A DNA stretch of 64,000 bases from assembly GCA_035294465.1 (NCBI GenBank), contig DATGKW010000227.1, forward strand, positions 16,917 through 80,916. The letters are read 5' to 3'. Under the pieces are notes generated by a model, which worked only from the letters and a program-made list of their open reading frames with translations, had not been told where the DNA came from and did no database searches. The position numbers were made by a program, and so were the translations under genes. The stretch is from Paraktedonobacter sp035294465. GTDB lineage: Bacteria > Chloroflexota > Ktedonobacteria > Ktedonobacterales > Ktedonobacteraceae. Shown here in pieces: positions 1-7,019 of the stretch; within the stretch, counting starts at the first letter, position 1, and the number at the start of each line of letters is the position of its first letter.

Positions 1-2390
1 CGGATCTGGAACCTATTCAGGGCATTCGCCGCGCTACCCATACACTTAAAGGTGCGGCTGGCATGATGGGGTTTCGAGCAATTGCCGACCTCTGCCATAT
101 TTCGGAGGATATGCTCGACGGAATTATGGAGGGCAGTATCTCGATCTCGCCAACGGTCTTGAGCCTGATCCTGGACACCGCCGAGGCGCTCGATTCGCTG
201 GTCAATAGCAAGGACGCCTCTGCTCAGAATGAAAGCGCTGTGCAAAGCCTGCGTACTCGCTATGCTGAACTCCTGGGCGAACAGTCCAGTCTGACCAGCC
301 CGGTAATAGAGGAGATAGAGATAGAGGAGGAGCGGGAGGCCATGTCCGTTCCTCTGGCCAGTGAGGTGCATGAAGAAGAGGCCCATTTTGGCGGCCCGGC
401 TATGCCCGGCGCCGCTCGTGCGGACCTGAGTGTGCGTGTCTCGCTCTCGAAACTGGATGAACTGGTGAATCTCTTCGGTGAGCTTCTGGTCAACCGCAGC
501 ATTCTTGAAGAGCGTATCCAGCGTCTGAATCGGCTGGTTGCGGATGCCGGCGTGAGTAGCGCTCGTCTGCGCGATGTAGGGCAAAAGCTGGAGAGCCGCT
601 TTGAAGCGGCTACCCTGCCCAGCGGACACTCCGTCCAGGTCATGCCCGGCGACGGCGACCCGAATTTGTCTTCGCTCAAGGCCAATGGGAAGAACGGCCG
701 GACAGAACCAGCTCACCTGAAGGAATTTGATGAACTGGAGCTTGACCGCTACACCGAGTTCCACCAGCTTGCGCGTGGTTTGAGCGAGGGCATTGCGGAT
801 ATGACGACGCTTAGTTCCGAAATGGAAAGTATTATTCGTGATTGCGAAAGTTCCTTCGGGCGTGAGAGCCGCTTGAGCACTACTTTCCAGGATCGGCTGA
901 TGAAAGCCCGCCTGGTGCCTCTATCTACTATGATTCCGCGCTTGTATCGCACGGCGCGCGCTGTAGCTCTCAAGCAGCGCAAGGAGTTTGATCTGGTTCT
1001 GGAAGGACAGGAGACGGAAGTTGATCGCACCGTGATCGAAGAGATCGCCGGTCCGTTGCTGCATCTGATGCGCAACGCTGTGAACCACGCGATTGAAACT
1101 CCCGAAGTTCGCCAGCAGCGTGGCAAGCCCTCGGCAGGCCAGATTAAGCTCTCGGCCTCCTATGAGGGGAACCAGGTGGTGATTACGGTGCGTGATGACG
1201 GCACCGGCCTTGACCCTGAGCGTATTCGCAATGAAGCGATCAATCGGGGCCTGATTCGCCCCAATCAGGTGCTGAGTGATAATGAAATTATCGAGCTGAT
1301 TTTCCGTCCGGGTTTCTCTACCGCGGAGGTATTGAGCGAGGAAAGCGGGCGCGGTGTGGGCCTGGACGTTGTGCGCGATAGCGTTGCGCGCTTGCGTGGC
1401 ACAATAGAGGTCGAAACGACGCCTGGCCAGGGCACAGCCTTTACTATGAAGTTTCCCACCAGCCTGGCCATTCAGAATGCCATGATGGTGCAGGTCGCCG
1501 ATCAGCAGTTTGCTATTCCTACCGTAATGGTTGAATCAATCGGTCGCCTGGATAACTTCAAGCATACGAATTATGGTGGCCGTCCTGCTATTCTTGTGCA
1601 GAATCAGCCCTATCCGTTAAGTTCACTGGCCCAGCTGCTTGGTTTGCCAATCGGTGAATTAAATGACCGGGCGCCTTTGCTGCTGGTTCGCACAGATCGC
1701 CACCGAGTTGCTCTGGTCGTTGACGATATCAAGGGCCGTATGGACGTGGTAATCAAGAACCTGGGGCCGCATTTGCGGAGCGTCCACGGCGTTGCCGGTG
1801 GTACCGTTCTTGGCAATGGGCGCGTGGTTCTGATCCTGGAATTGCTGGAATTGCTCTCTGTGCGATCTGGTTTAAGAAGCGGTCTGACCATGCCGTCCCA
1901 GCCAGATACCTCAACAACGTCCGAGTTTTCCCAGATCCGTTCCGTACAGTTGGAACGGCGCACGACTATCGCGCCAACTGCGCCGGCGCAAAGGCCGGTC
2001 GAAACCCCGTCGCGGGGCAAGCATATTCTTGTTGTTGACGACAGCCCCAGCGTTCGCCGCGTCGTAAGCAACATGCTCAAGCAGCACCAGTGGGAGGTTC
2101 AGACCGCTCGCGACGGCGTTGAAGCCCTGGAAATGATTACGCAGCAGACTCCGGCGGCGGTGCTCCTCGATATCGAGATGCCGCGCATGGATGGGTATGA
2201 ACTGATGGCGACCATTCGCGCTCAGGAACAATACCGCACGCTTCCGCTGGTTGTGCTGACCTCGCGTGCAGCCGCTAAACACCAGCAGCATGCGATGCAG
2301 TTGGGGGCCAGTGCGTATGTAGTCAAGCCCTACCAGGATGAGGAACTGATCAATATTCTCAATGCCCTGGTTTATGGGGCAACCGTCTAA
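1..2390 (+). CDS. CheA-type hybrid histidine kinase, 5' end missing
   Basis: The frame is open from base 3, so the gene starts outside the window. Visible domains in order: the end of an HPt domain (HTLKGAAG, phospho-acceptor His codon at 39-41); an acidic linker; the CheA dimerisation helices (from about base 430); a HATPase_c domain with N box HLMRNAVNHAIE, G1 DDGTGLD and G2 SGRGVGLD; a CheW-like domain; and a C-terminal receiver with DDS and LLDIEMPRMDG. In this family the kinase passes phosphate from HPt to receivers, here including its own. Hybrid CheA proteins of this layout are typical of chemosensory systems for surface motility or development rather than classical flagellar chemotaxis. 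That role is inference, because the partners lie to the left of the window. Confidence 0.95.
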   Translation, partial: DLEPIQGIRRATHTLKGAAGMMGFRAIADLCHISEDMLDGIMEGSISISPTVLSLILDTAEALDSLVNSKDASAQNESAVQSLRTRYAELLGEQSSLTSPVIEEIEIEEEREAMSVPLASEVHEEEAHFGGPAMPGAARADLSVRVSLSKLDELVNLFGELLVNRSILEERIQRLNRLVADAGVSSARLRDVGQKLESRFEAATLPSGHSVQVMPGDGDPNLSSLKANGKNGRTEPAHLKEFDELELDRYTEFHQLARGLSEGIADMTTLSSEMESIIRDCESSFGRESRLSTTFQDRLMKARLVPLSTMIPRLYRTARAVALKQRKEFDLVLEGQETEVDRTVIEEIAGPLLHLMRNAVNHAIETPEVRQQRGKPSAGQIKLSASYEGNQVVITVRDDGTGLDPERIRNEAINRGLIRPNQVLSDNEIIELIFRPGFSTAEVLSEESGRGVGLDVVRDSVARLRGTIEVETTPGQGTAFTMKFPTSLAIQNAMMVQVADQQFAIPTVMVESIGRLDNFKHTNYGGRPAILVQNQPYPLSSLAQLLGLPIGELNDRAPLLLVRTDRHRVALVVDDIKGRMDVVIKNLGPHLRSVHGVAGGTVLGNGRVVLILELLELLSVRSGLRSGLTMPSQPDTSTTSEFSQIRSVQLERRTTIAPTAPAQRPVETPSRGKHILVVDDSPSVRRVVSNMLKQHQWEVQTARDGVEALEMITQQTPAAVLLDIEMPRMDGYELMATIRAQEQYRTLPLVVLTSRAAAKHQQHAMQLGASAYVVKPYQDEELINILNALVYGATV

Positions 2391-2413
2391 CAGTGTCTAG
2401 CGAGGAGTAAGCG

Positions 2414-2617
2414 GTGGGCGTGGAACGCGCTGTCACGCGCTGGTATGTCCGGCGCCAGCAGATTCAGCAGGATATTGACACGCTGCAAGCCCGTCTTGAG
2501 CAATCTCAACAGGATGATCAAGCTCTTGTGGAGCGTGCCGATATCGAACGTCAGCTTGCCGAAGCACGCGCGCGTTTGCTTACCCTTGGCTCCTGTCCCA
2601 AACCAATGATGGGTTAA
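2414..2617 (+). CDS. small coiled-coil protein of unknown function
   Basis: A 67-residue protein starting at GTG, with a GAGGAG ribosome site 6-12 bases upstream. It lies 23 bp after the CheA-type gene, so the two are probably cotranscribed. Residues 12-56 are rich in Gln, Glu, Arg and Leu (QQIQQDIDTLQARLEQSQQD), which predicts a single amphipathic helix or coiled coil. There is no signal peptide or membrane segment. I do not recognise a family. Position suggests an accessory part of the chemosensory system, but nothing in the sequence proves it. Confidence 0.6.
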   Translation: MGVERAVTRWYVRRQQIQQDIDTLQARLEQSQQDDQALVERADIERQLAEARARLLTLGSCPKPMMG

Positions 2618-2659
2618 GGAGGAGCGCGCGGCTTCGCTATGCAAATAGTGTATTGTGTG

Positions 2660-2694
2660 TTAGGAGACATTACACGAAGCGTAATGTCTCCTAA
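2660..2694. terminator. hairpin between convergent genes
   Basis: A perfect 14-bp inverted repeat (TTAGGAGACATTAC and its complement) with a 7-base loop lies between the coiled-coil gene and the end of leuB, which converge here. No T tract follows on either strand, so it may slow or stop transcription from both sides or only protect 3' ends. Confidence 0.55.
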
Positions 2695-2781
2695 ACATGT
2701 GTACATCTGGCGAGCGCCGCAGGCGCGAGTGAACGAGTATGCTGGGTAGCAGATGTATTTTTGAATATGCAGAGCAAGTTT

Positions 2782-3879
2782 TTATCTCGCTATTGCTTGA
2801 GAGATGATCTGGCCCATTTCCTTTGTGCCTACAAGCGTTTTCCCTTCCTCGCGTAAATCACTTGTTCGATAGCCGGCCGCGATTGTCCGCTCTACCGCTG
2901 CTTCAATGGCCTCAGCTTCCGCCTCCAGGTTAAGTGAATAGCGTAACATCATGGCCGCCGTTAGAATAGCGGCAATCGGGTTGGCTTTGTTCTGGCCGGT
3001 GATATCGGGGGCAGTGCCGTGAATTGGCTCATACAGGCCAAACAGGCCATGCTCGGTGCGGCGAGTTCCCAGGCTGGCCGAGGGAAGCATGCCCAGTGAG
3101 CCGGCCAGCATCGAGGCTTCGTCGGTCAGAATATCACCAAACATGTTCTCAGTGACAATCACATCGAACTGCTGAGGCCAGCGAATAAGCTGCATCGCGC
3201 AGCTATCCACCAGCTGGTGTTCTAGAGTGATCGCGGGATATTCCCTCGCGACCTGCTCTGCTACGCGTCTCCACAGACGCGATGAACTTAGCACATTGGC
3301 CTTATCGACCGAAGTAACCTTTTTCTTGCGTTTGCTCGCCAGTTCGCAGGCCGTGCGCACAATGCGGGCAATCTCGGCTTCAGTATAAAAGAGCGTGTCC
3401 ACAGCCTCCGCGCCGTGTTCTGTCTCGCGAATCTCGCTGGGCTTACCGAAGTAGAGGCCCCCGGTCAGTTCGCGTACCACCAGCAGGTCCGTACCCTCCA
3501 GCACCTCGTGCTTGATTGTCGAGGCGTCCAGGAGCGCTGTGAAAGGCCGCACCGGGCGCAGGTTGGCGTACAATTCCAGTTCTTTACGCAGACGGAAAAG
3601 CGCGCTCTCCGGCTGTTTCTTAGAATTTGGCCCCTCGAAACGCGGCAGACCTCCGACCGCGCCAAAGAGAATCGCGTCGCTTTTCTGGCAGAGTTCCATC
3701 GTCGTGTCCGAAATGGCCTCGCCCTCCGCCTCGATGGCTGCCACGCCAACCAGGGCATGTGTCAACTGAAACGTGTGCCCGAAGCGCTTGCCCACGCTCT
3801 GCAAAACCCCAACCGCCTGCTCAACAACTTCTGGCCCGATGCCATCTCCGGGCAGAACGACAATTGAATATGTTCCCAC
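2782..3879 (-). CDS. leuB: 3-isopropylmalate dehydrogenase
   Basis: LeuB oxidatively decarboxylates 3-isopropylmalate with NAD+ in leucine synthesis. The protein opens with YSIVVLPGDGIGPE and carries the family blocks LRPVRPF, VRELTGGLYFG, the active-site Lys region VTSVDKANVL and the metal-binding DILTDEASMLAGSLG, followed by YEPIHGTAPDI. I chose the GTG at 3877-3879: it places the conserved N-terminus at residue 4, gives a 365-residue protein of usual length, and has GGGGAG at 3888-3893, 8 bases upstream. A TTG start at 3984 would add 35 residues of no family resemblance. No other leu gene is adjacent and I see no T-box upstream. Confidence 0.95.
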   Translation of the reverse strand: MGTYSIVVLPGDGIGPEVVEQAVGVLQSVGKRFGHTFQLTHALVGVAAIEAEGEAISDTTMELCQKSDAILFGAVGGLPRFEGPNSKKQPESALFRLRKELELYANLRPVRPFTALLDASTIKHEVLEGTDLLVVRELTGGLYFGKPSEIRETEHGAEAVDTLFYTEAEIARIVRTACELASKRKKKVTSVDKANVLSSSRLWRRVAEQVAREYPAITLEHQLVDSCAMQLIRWPQQFDVIVTENMFGDILTDEASMLAGSLGMLPSASLGTRRTEHGLFGLYEPIHGTAPDITGQNKANPIAAILTAAMMLRYSLNLEAEAEAIEAAVERTIAAGYRTSDLREEGKTLVGTKEMGQIISQAIAR

Positions 3880-4140
3880 AAATACAACTCCCCGGGCGCT
3901 TGCTCGCCCGTTTCCTACGTAGATTTTTTCCTGAACTTTGGGGATGATCTCCTGCTCTCTGCCTTGCTGGAACGCTCCCCGCAAGATTCCTCTTCTATTG
4001 TACTATGTTCTCTCTGCCAGGAGGAAGACCGTGTGACTGTGTTTGGACTGTTCGTAGGCATGCAAGCATCCTTGCTTCTTCTTACAAGAACCCGGCGAAG
4101 CGAGCAGAGGGGCTAATCGCGCAGCGCACGGCTGGGTATG

Positions 4141-4169
4141 TGGTCAGTAAGGAGGCAACGTGCTATAAT
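4141..4169 (+). promoter_or_regulatory. sigma-A-type promoter of the Nuo-like operon
   Basis: TGGTCA (4141-4146), a 17-base spacer and TATAAT (4164-4169). It lies about 110 bp before the NuoB-like start and faces the operon. The rest of the 398-bp gap from leuB shows nothing else I can name. Confidence 0.65.
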
Positions 4170-4277
4170 AGGTAGGGCCGAGAGATAGGATGAACGCGTC
4201 TCTTTGTTGACAACCCGCACATAGAAAAAACCGAGCAACAGGTGCTGCTAGACCTTTGCATGGGAGTTTTTAGACGT

Positions 4278-4880
4278 ATGAGCAGCAATAATGTAACTAA
4301 TGGGAGGGTGCCGGAGCCTGGAGTCCGGCGCAGGCCGGTGCCAATTGCTATGGCCAGAGGCCCCCAGGAGTATATTCCAGGAGATCAGGAGCTGCCGGTT
4401 CAGATTACTAGCCTGGCAGATATGATTCAGTGGGCGCAGAACTGGGCACGCTCAAGGTCGGTCTGGCCTCTGGGCTATGGTCTGGCCTGCTGTGCCATTG
4501 AAATGATGGCCAGCGCGCAGGCCCATTACGACCTCTCGCGTTTTGGCTCTGAAGTTTTCCGGTCCAGCCCGCGCCAGGCCGATTTGATGATTGTGGCCGG
4601 CACCGTTTCGGTTAAAATGGGTCCCCGTCTGCGCCTGCTCTGGGAGCAGATGCCCGAACCAAAATGGGTGATTAGCATGGGGCAGTGCGCGAATTCGGGC
4701 GGCGAGTTCTACGATAGTTACTATACCGTGCAGGGCGTAGATACGATTGTCCCTGTGGATGTCTACGTTCCCGGCTGTCCCCCTCGACCAGAAGCGCTGG
4801 TCGAGGGTATTCTGAAACTGCGCGAGAAGATTTACAAGCAGGGCTTGAAAGTTCGGGGTGAGAAGGAAATCGAGGTGTAG
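4278..4880 (+). CDS. NuoB-like subunit (cluster N2 carrier)
   Basis: NuoB carries the terminal [4Fe-4S] cluster N2 of complex I. All four expected cysteines are present: the tandem pair in [10 protein letters not shown], one in GQCANSGG and one in [11 protein letters not shown]. The basic N-terminus shows no membrane segment. I use the ATG at 4278, 11 bases after GGGAG, giving 200 residues; in-frame starts at 4242 (GTG) and 4260 (ATG) are possible. It is the first gene of a four-gene operon that contains no NuoA, C, D, H or J-N, so its usual partner NuoD is missing locally. It may serve a soluble oxidoreductase rather than complex I. Confidence 0.9.
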   Translation: MSSNNVTNGRVPEPGVRRRPVPIAMARGPQEYIPGDQELPVQITSLADMIQWAQNWARSRSVWPLGYGLACCAIEMMASAQAHYDLSRFGSEVFRSSPRQADLMIVAGTVSVKMGPRLRLLWEQMPEPKWVISMGQCANSGGEFYDSYYTVQGVDTIVPVDVYVPGCPPRPEALVEGILKLREKIYKQGLKVRGEKEIEV

Positions 4881-4882
4881 TT

Positions 4883-5623
4883 ATGCGTGGTATTATGCAA
4901 GGGATGAGCCTCACTTTTAGCCATCTCTTCCGCCCGAAGGTGACACGGCTGTATCCGTATGAGAAGCCAAAATTGCCCCCGCGCAGTCGTGGCTTGATTC
5001 AGTTAATCGCGGAGGAGGGGCTGAAAACGGATTATAATCTGAAGTGCGAAGCCTGCCTGCTATGCGAGAAAGCCTGTCCCCCGCGTGCAATTACAATTGA
5101 GTATGAGCCGATGCATCGCTGGCGCGAGAAGCGCTGGTTTACATCATATATTCGCGAGGGGGCGGAAAAGTATTCGTCGTATAAGCTGCGTCCAGCTTCT
5201 GGTACGCCCAAAGCTGGCTATTACACTCCTCGCATTTCGGACTACGCGGTTGAGTATCATCAGAAGCCCATCGCTCCCTGTGTTTCTATGCCTGTTAAGG
5301 ATGACCTGGAGCCAGAAGTCGATCTGAGCCAGCTCGATGAGCTGCTGGAGACGTGGCCTGATCAGGCCAGCGCGCTCCCCTCCTTGCTGGACGCGGTAAT
5401 GGATCTGTATGGCTTTTTGCCTCTGGCCGCGGCAAAGCGAATTGTCCAGGTGCGCGGGGTGGATCTGAGCGATCTGTTTGGGATTGCGACGATGAGTCCT
5501 AAGTTTAAGCCGGCCCCGGCGGTCAAAGGGATCAAGCGCGAGGATCAGCCCGCTCGCGGCCTGGCTCCCGATCAACGCGGCGTCTGGGGAAATATTCATC
5601 ATGAGAGGCAGCCTAATGCCTGA
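4883..5623 (+). CDS. NuoI-NuoE chimera with one visible 4Fe-4S site
   Basis: The N-terminal half resembles NuoI (YPYEKPKLPPRSRG, then CEACLLCEKACPPRAITI), one complete CxxCxxCxxxCP motif at about residues 53-66. NuoI normally has two such motifs. The second is absent; only a lone APCVSMP Cys remains. From about residue 150 the protein resembles the helical N-terminal domain of NuoE (LLDAVMDLYGFLPLAAAKRI then DLFGIATMSPKF), but it stops before the thioredoxin-like [2Fe-2S] domain. It starts 2 bp after the NuoB-like stop, so translation is probably coupled. The product looks like a reduced electron-transfer and docking subunit; this role is inferred. Confidence 0.8.
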   Translation: MRGIMQGMSLTFSHLFRPKVTRLYPYEKPKLPPRSRGLIQLIAEEGLKTDYNLKCEACLLCEKACPPRAITIEYEPMHRWREKRWFTSYIREGAEKYSSYKLRPASGTPKAGYYTPRISDYAVEYHQKPIAPCVSMPVKDDLEPEVDLSQLDELLETWPDQASALPSLLDAVMDLYGFLPLAAAKRIVQVRGVDLSDLFGIATMSPKFKPAPAVKGIKREDQPARGLAPDQRGVWGNIHHERQPNA

Positions 5624-5677
5624 GTTTGAGTATGCTGTAATGCGAGAGAAGAGGCAGCTCGATGCCTGAGTTTGAGT
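5603..5677 (+). repeat. tandem duplication of a translation start region
   Basis: About 30 bases (GAGGCAG, a start codon and CCTGAGTTTGAGTAT) occur twice, 46 bp apart. The second copy is the start of the NuoF-like gene (ATG 5662). The first copy (ATG 5616) overlaps the preceding stop codon and would encode a 17-residue peptide ending in TGA at 5667-5669, just past the real NuoF start. Confidence 0.8.
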
Positions 5678-6987
5678 ATTGTGTGATTCGACGGCGAGGT
5701 GAGCTGGATGTGCGCTCACTCGATGCCTATCGCCGCAGCGGTGGGTATTCTGCCCTGGAAAAAGCTCTGCGCGAACTTTCCCCTGAACAGATTGTCCAGC
5801 AAGTTCTTGAGGCAAAGCTGCGCGGGCGCGGTGGCGCGGGCCGGCTGACCGGCGAAAAGTGGCGCGTGGTGCGCAGCCAGGATGACTTTACCAGGTATGT
5901 GATTTGTAACGCCTACGATGCCGATCCACGAGCATCTGGTGCGCGTTCTTTGCTTGAGCGCAACCCGCACCAGGTGATCGAGGGGATTGTCCTGGCCGCT
6001 TACGCTGTGGGCGCTCAGGAGGCGTATCTTGTGACCCGCAGCCTGTATGAGGAGGGCCTGGCGACGATCCAGCAGGCTTTGCAGGAGGCAACTGCCGCGA
6101 ATCTGGTTGGGCGTGAGATATTTGGAACCGAGTTTAGCTGCGCGGTGAATGTGGTGGGGATTAATCTTGGCTTTATCGGCGGAGAGGAGACAGTGCAGAT
6201 GGCGACGATTAAAGGCCGTCGTGGGATGCCTGAGCAGCGTCCGCCCTATCCCGCCGAGTTTGGCCTGTGGGACCATCCGACCGCGGTGAATTCGGTAGAG
6301 ACGCTAGCGAACGTGCCGGTGATTGTGCGCAATGGGGCTGCGGCCTTTGCGAATCTTGGCTCGGCAACGTCTGGTGGCACGAAGGTGTTGACGGTCTATG
6401 ATGCGGTGCCTGAGAGCGAGCCAAAGGTGATTGAGGCTCCCTTTGGAACGACGTTGCGCGAGATTCTGCGTCACGCCGGCTATAGCCGACCTGAGAGCGA
6501 GCTGCGTGCGGTTGTGGTAGGCGGTGCCGAGGGGGGCGCTTTGCCTCCTTCGCTGCTCGATACCCCGTTCGATTTCGATCCTCTTGAGGAGGCCGGGGCG
6601 ATAGTTGGCCCGGGGATAATTGAGTTGCTGCCTGCGCAGACGTGCATGGTCGCCTGGGCGATGGAGCGTAGCCGCTATCTGAGCGCTGAATCGTGCGGAA
6701 AGTGCGTGCCCTGCCGTTTGGGGATGAAGCGAATTACGGGAATATTGGAAGGGATTACGAGCGACCTGGGGGTAAAGAAGGATCTGGATATGCTGGATGA
6801 ATTCGCGCAGTATGTGCCGCATGGTTCGCTCTGCGGCTTTGGCATTCAGGCGACCAACGCGCTCAAAACGGCGAGGCGCTACTGGCCCGATCATTTCCAG
6901 ATGCATGTTGAGGAGCAGCGGTGCCCGATGGGGAGTTGCCTTCCTTCGCGCTCGCATCGATTTGTGACGAAACACGTGTTACCATAA
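5662..6987 (+). CDS. NuoF-like flavoprotein subunit with divergent NADH site
   Basis: NuoF binds FMN and NADH and carries [4Fe-4S] cluster N3. Here GRGGAGRLTGEKW, GEETVQMATIKGRRG, PTAVNSVETLANVP and the N3 motif ESCGKCVPCRLG with the later SLCGFG are all recognisable. Two signatures are altered. The usual NADExEPGTFKDR becomes NAYDADPRASGARS, removing the acidic residues of the flavin/NADH pocket. The usual YICGEET becomes FIGGEET. At 441 residues the length is normal. The start is ATG 5662 with GAAGAGG upstream. The altered pocket suggests it no longer uses NADH in the standard way; this is inference from motif comparison. Confidence 0.85.
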   Translation: MPEFEYCVIRRRGELDVRSLDAYRRSGGYSALEKALRELSPEQIVQQVLEAKLRGRGGAGRLTGEKWRVVRSQDDFTRYVICNAYDADPRASGARSLLERNPHQVIEGIVLAAYAVGAQEAYLVTRSLYEEGLATIQQALQEATAANLVGREIFGTEFSCAVNVVGINLGFIGGEETVQMATIKGRRGMPEQRPPYPAEFGLWDHPTAVNSVETLANVPVIVRNGAAAFANLGSATSGGTKVLTVYDAVPESEPKVIEAPFGTTLREILRHAGYSRPESELRAVVVGGAEGGALPPSLLDTPFDFDPLEEAGAIVGPGIIELLPAQTCMVAWAMERSRYLSAESCGKCVPCRLGMKRITGILEGITSDLGVKKDLDMLDEFAQYVPHGSLCGFGIQATNALKTARRYWPDHFQMHVEEQRCPMGSCLPSRSHRFVTKHVLP

Positions 6988-7019
6988 TATCTTACAGAAA
7001 GACTCGGAAGAGGAAATTC

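Noticed and set aside
3880..4140. T-box or leucine attenuator upstream of leuB
   Set aside because: No T-box core sequence or leucine-rich leader peptide could be found.
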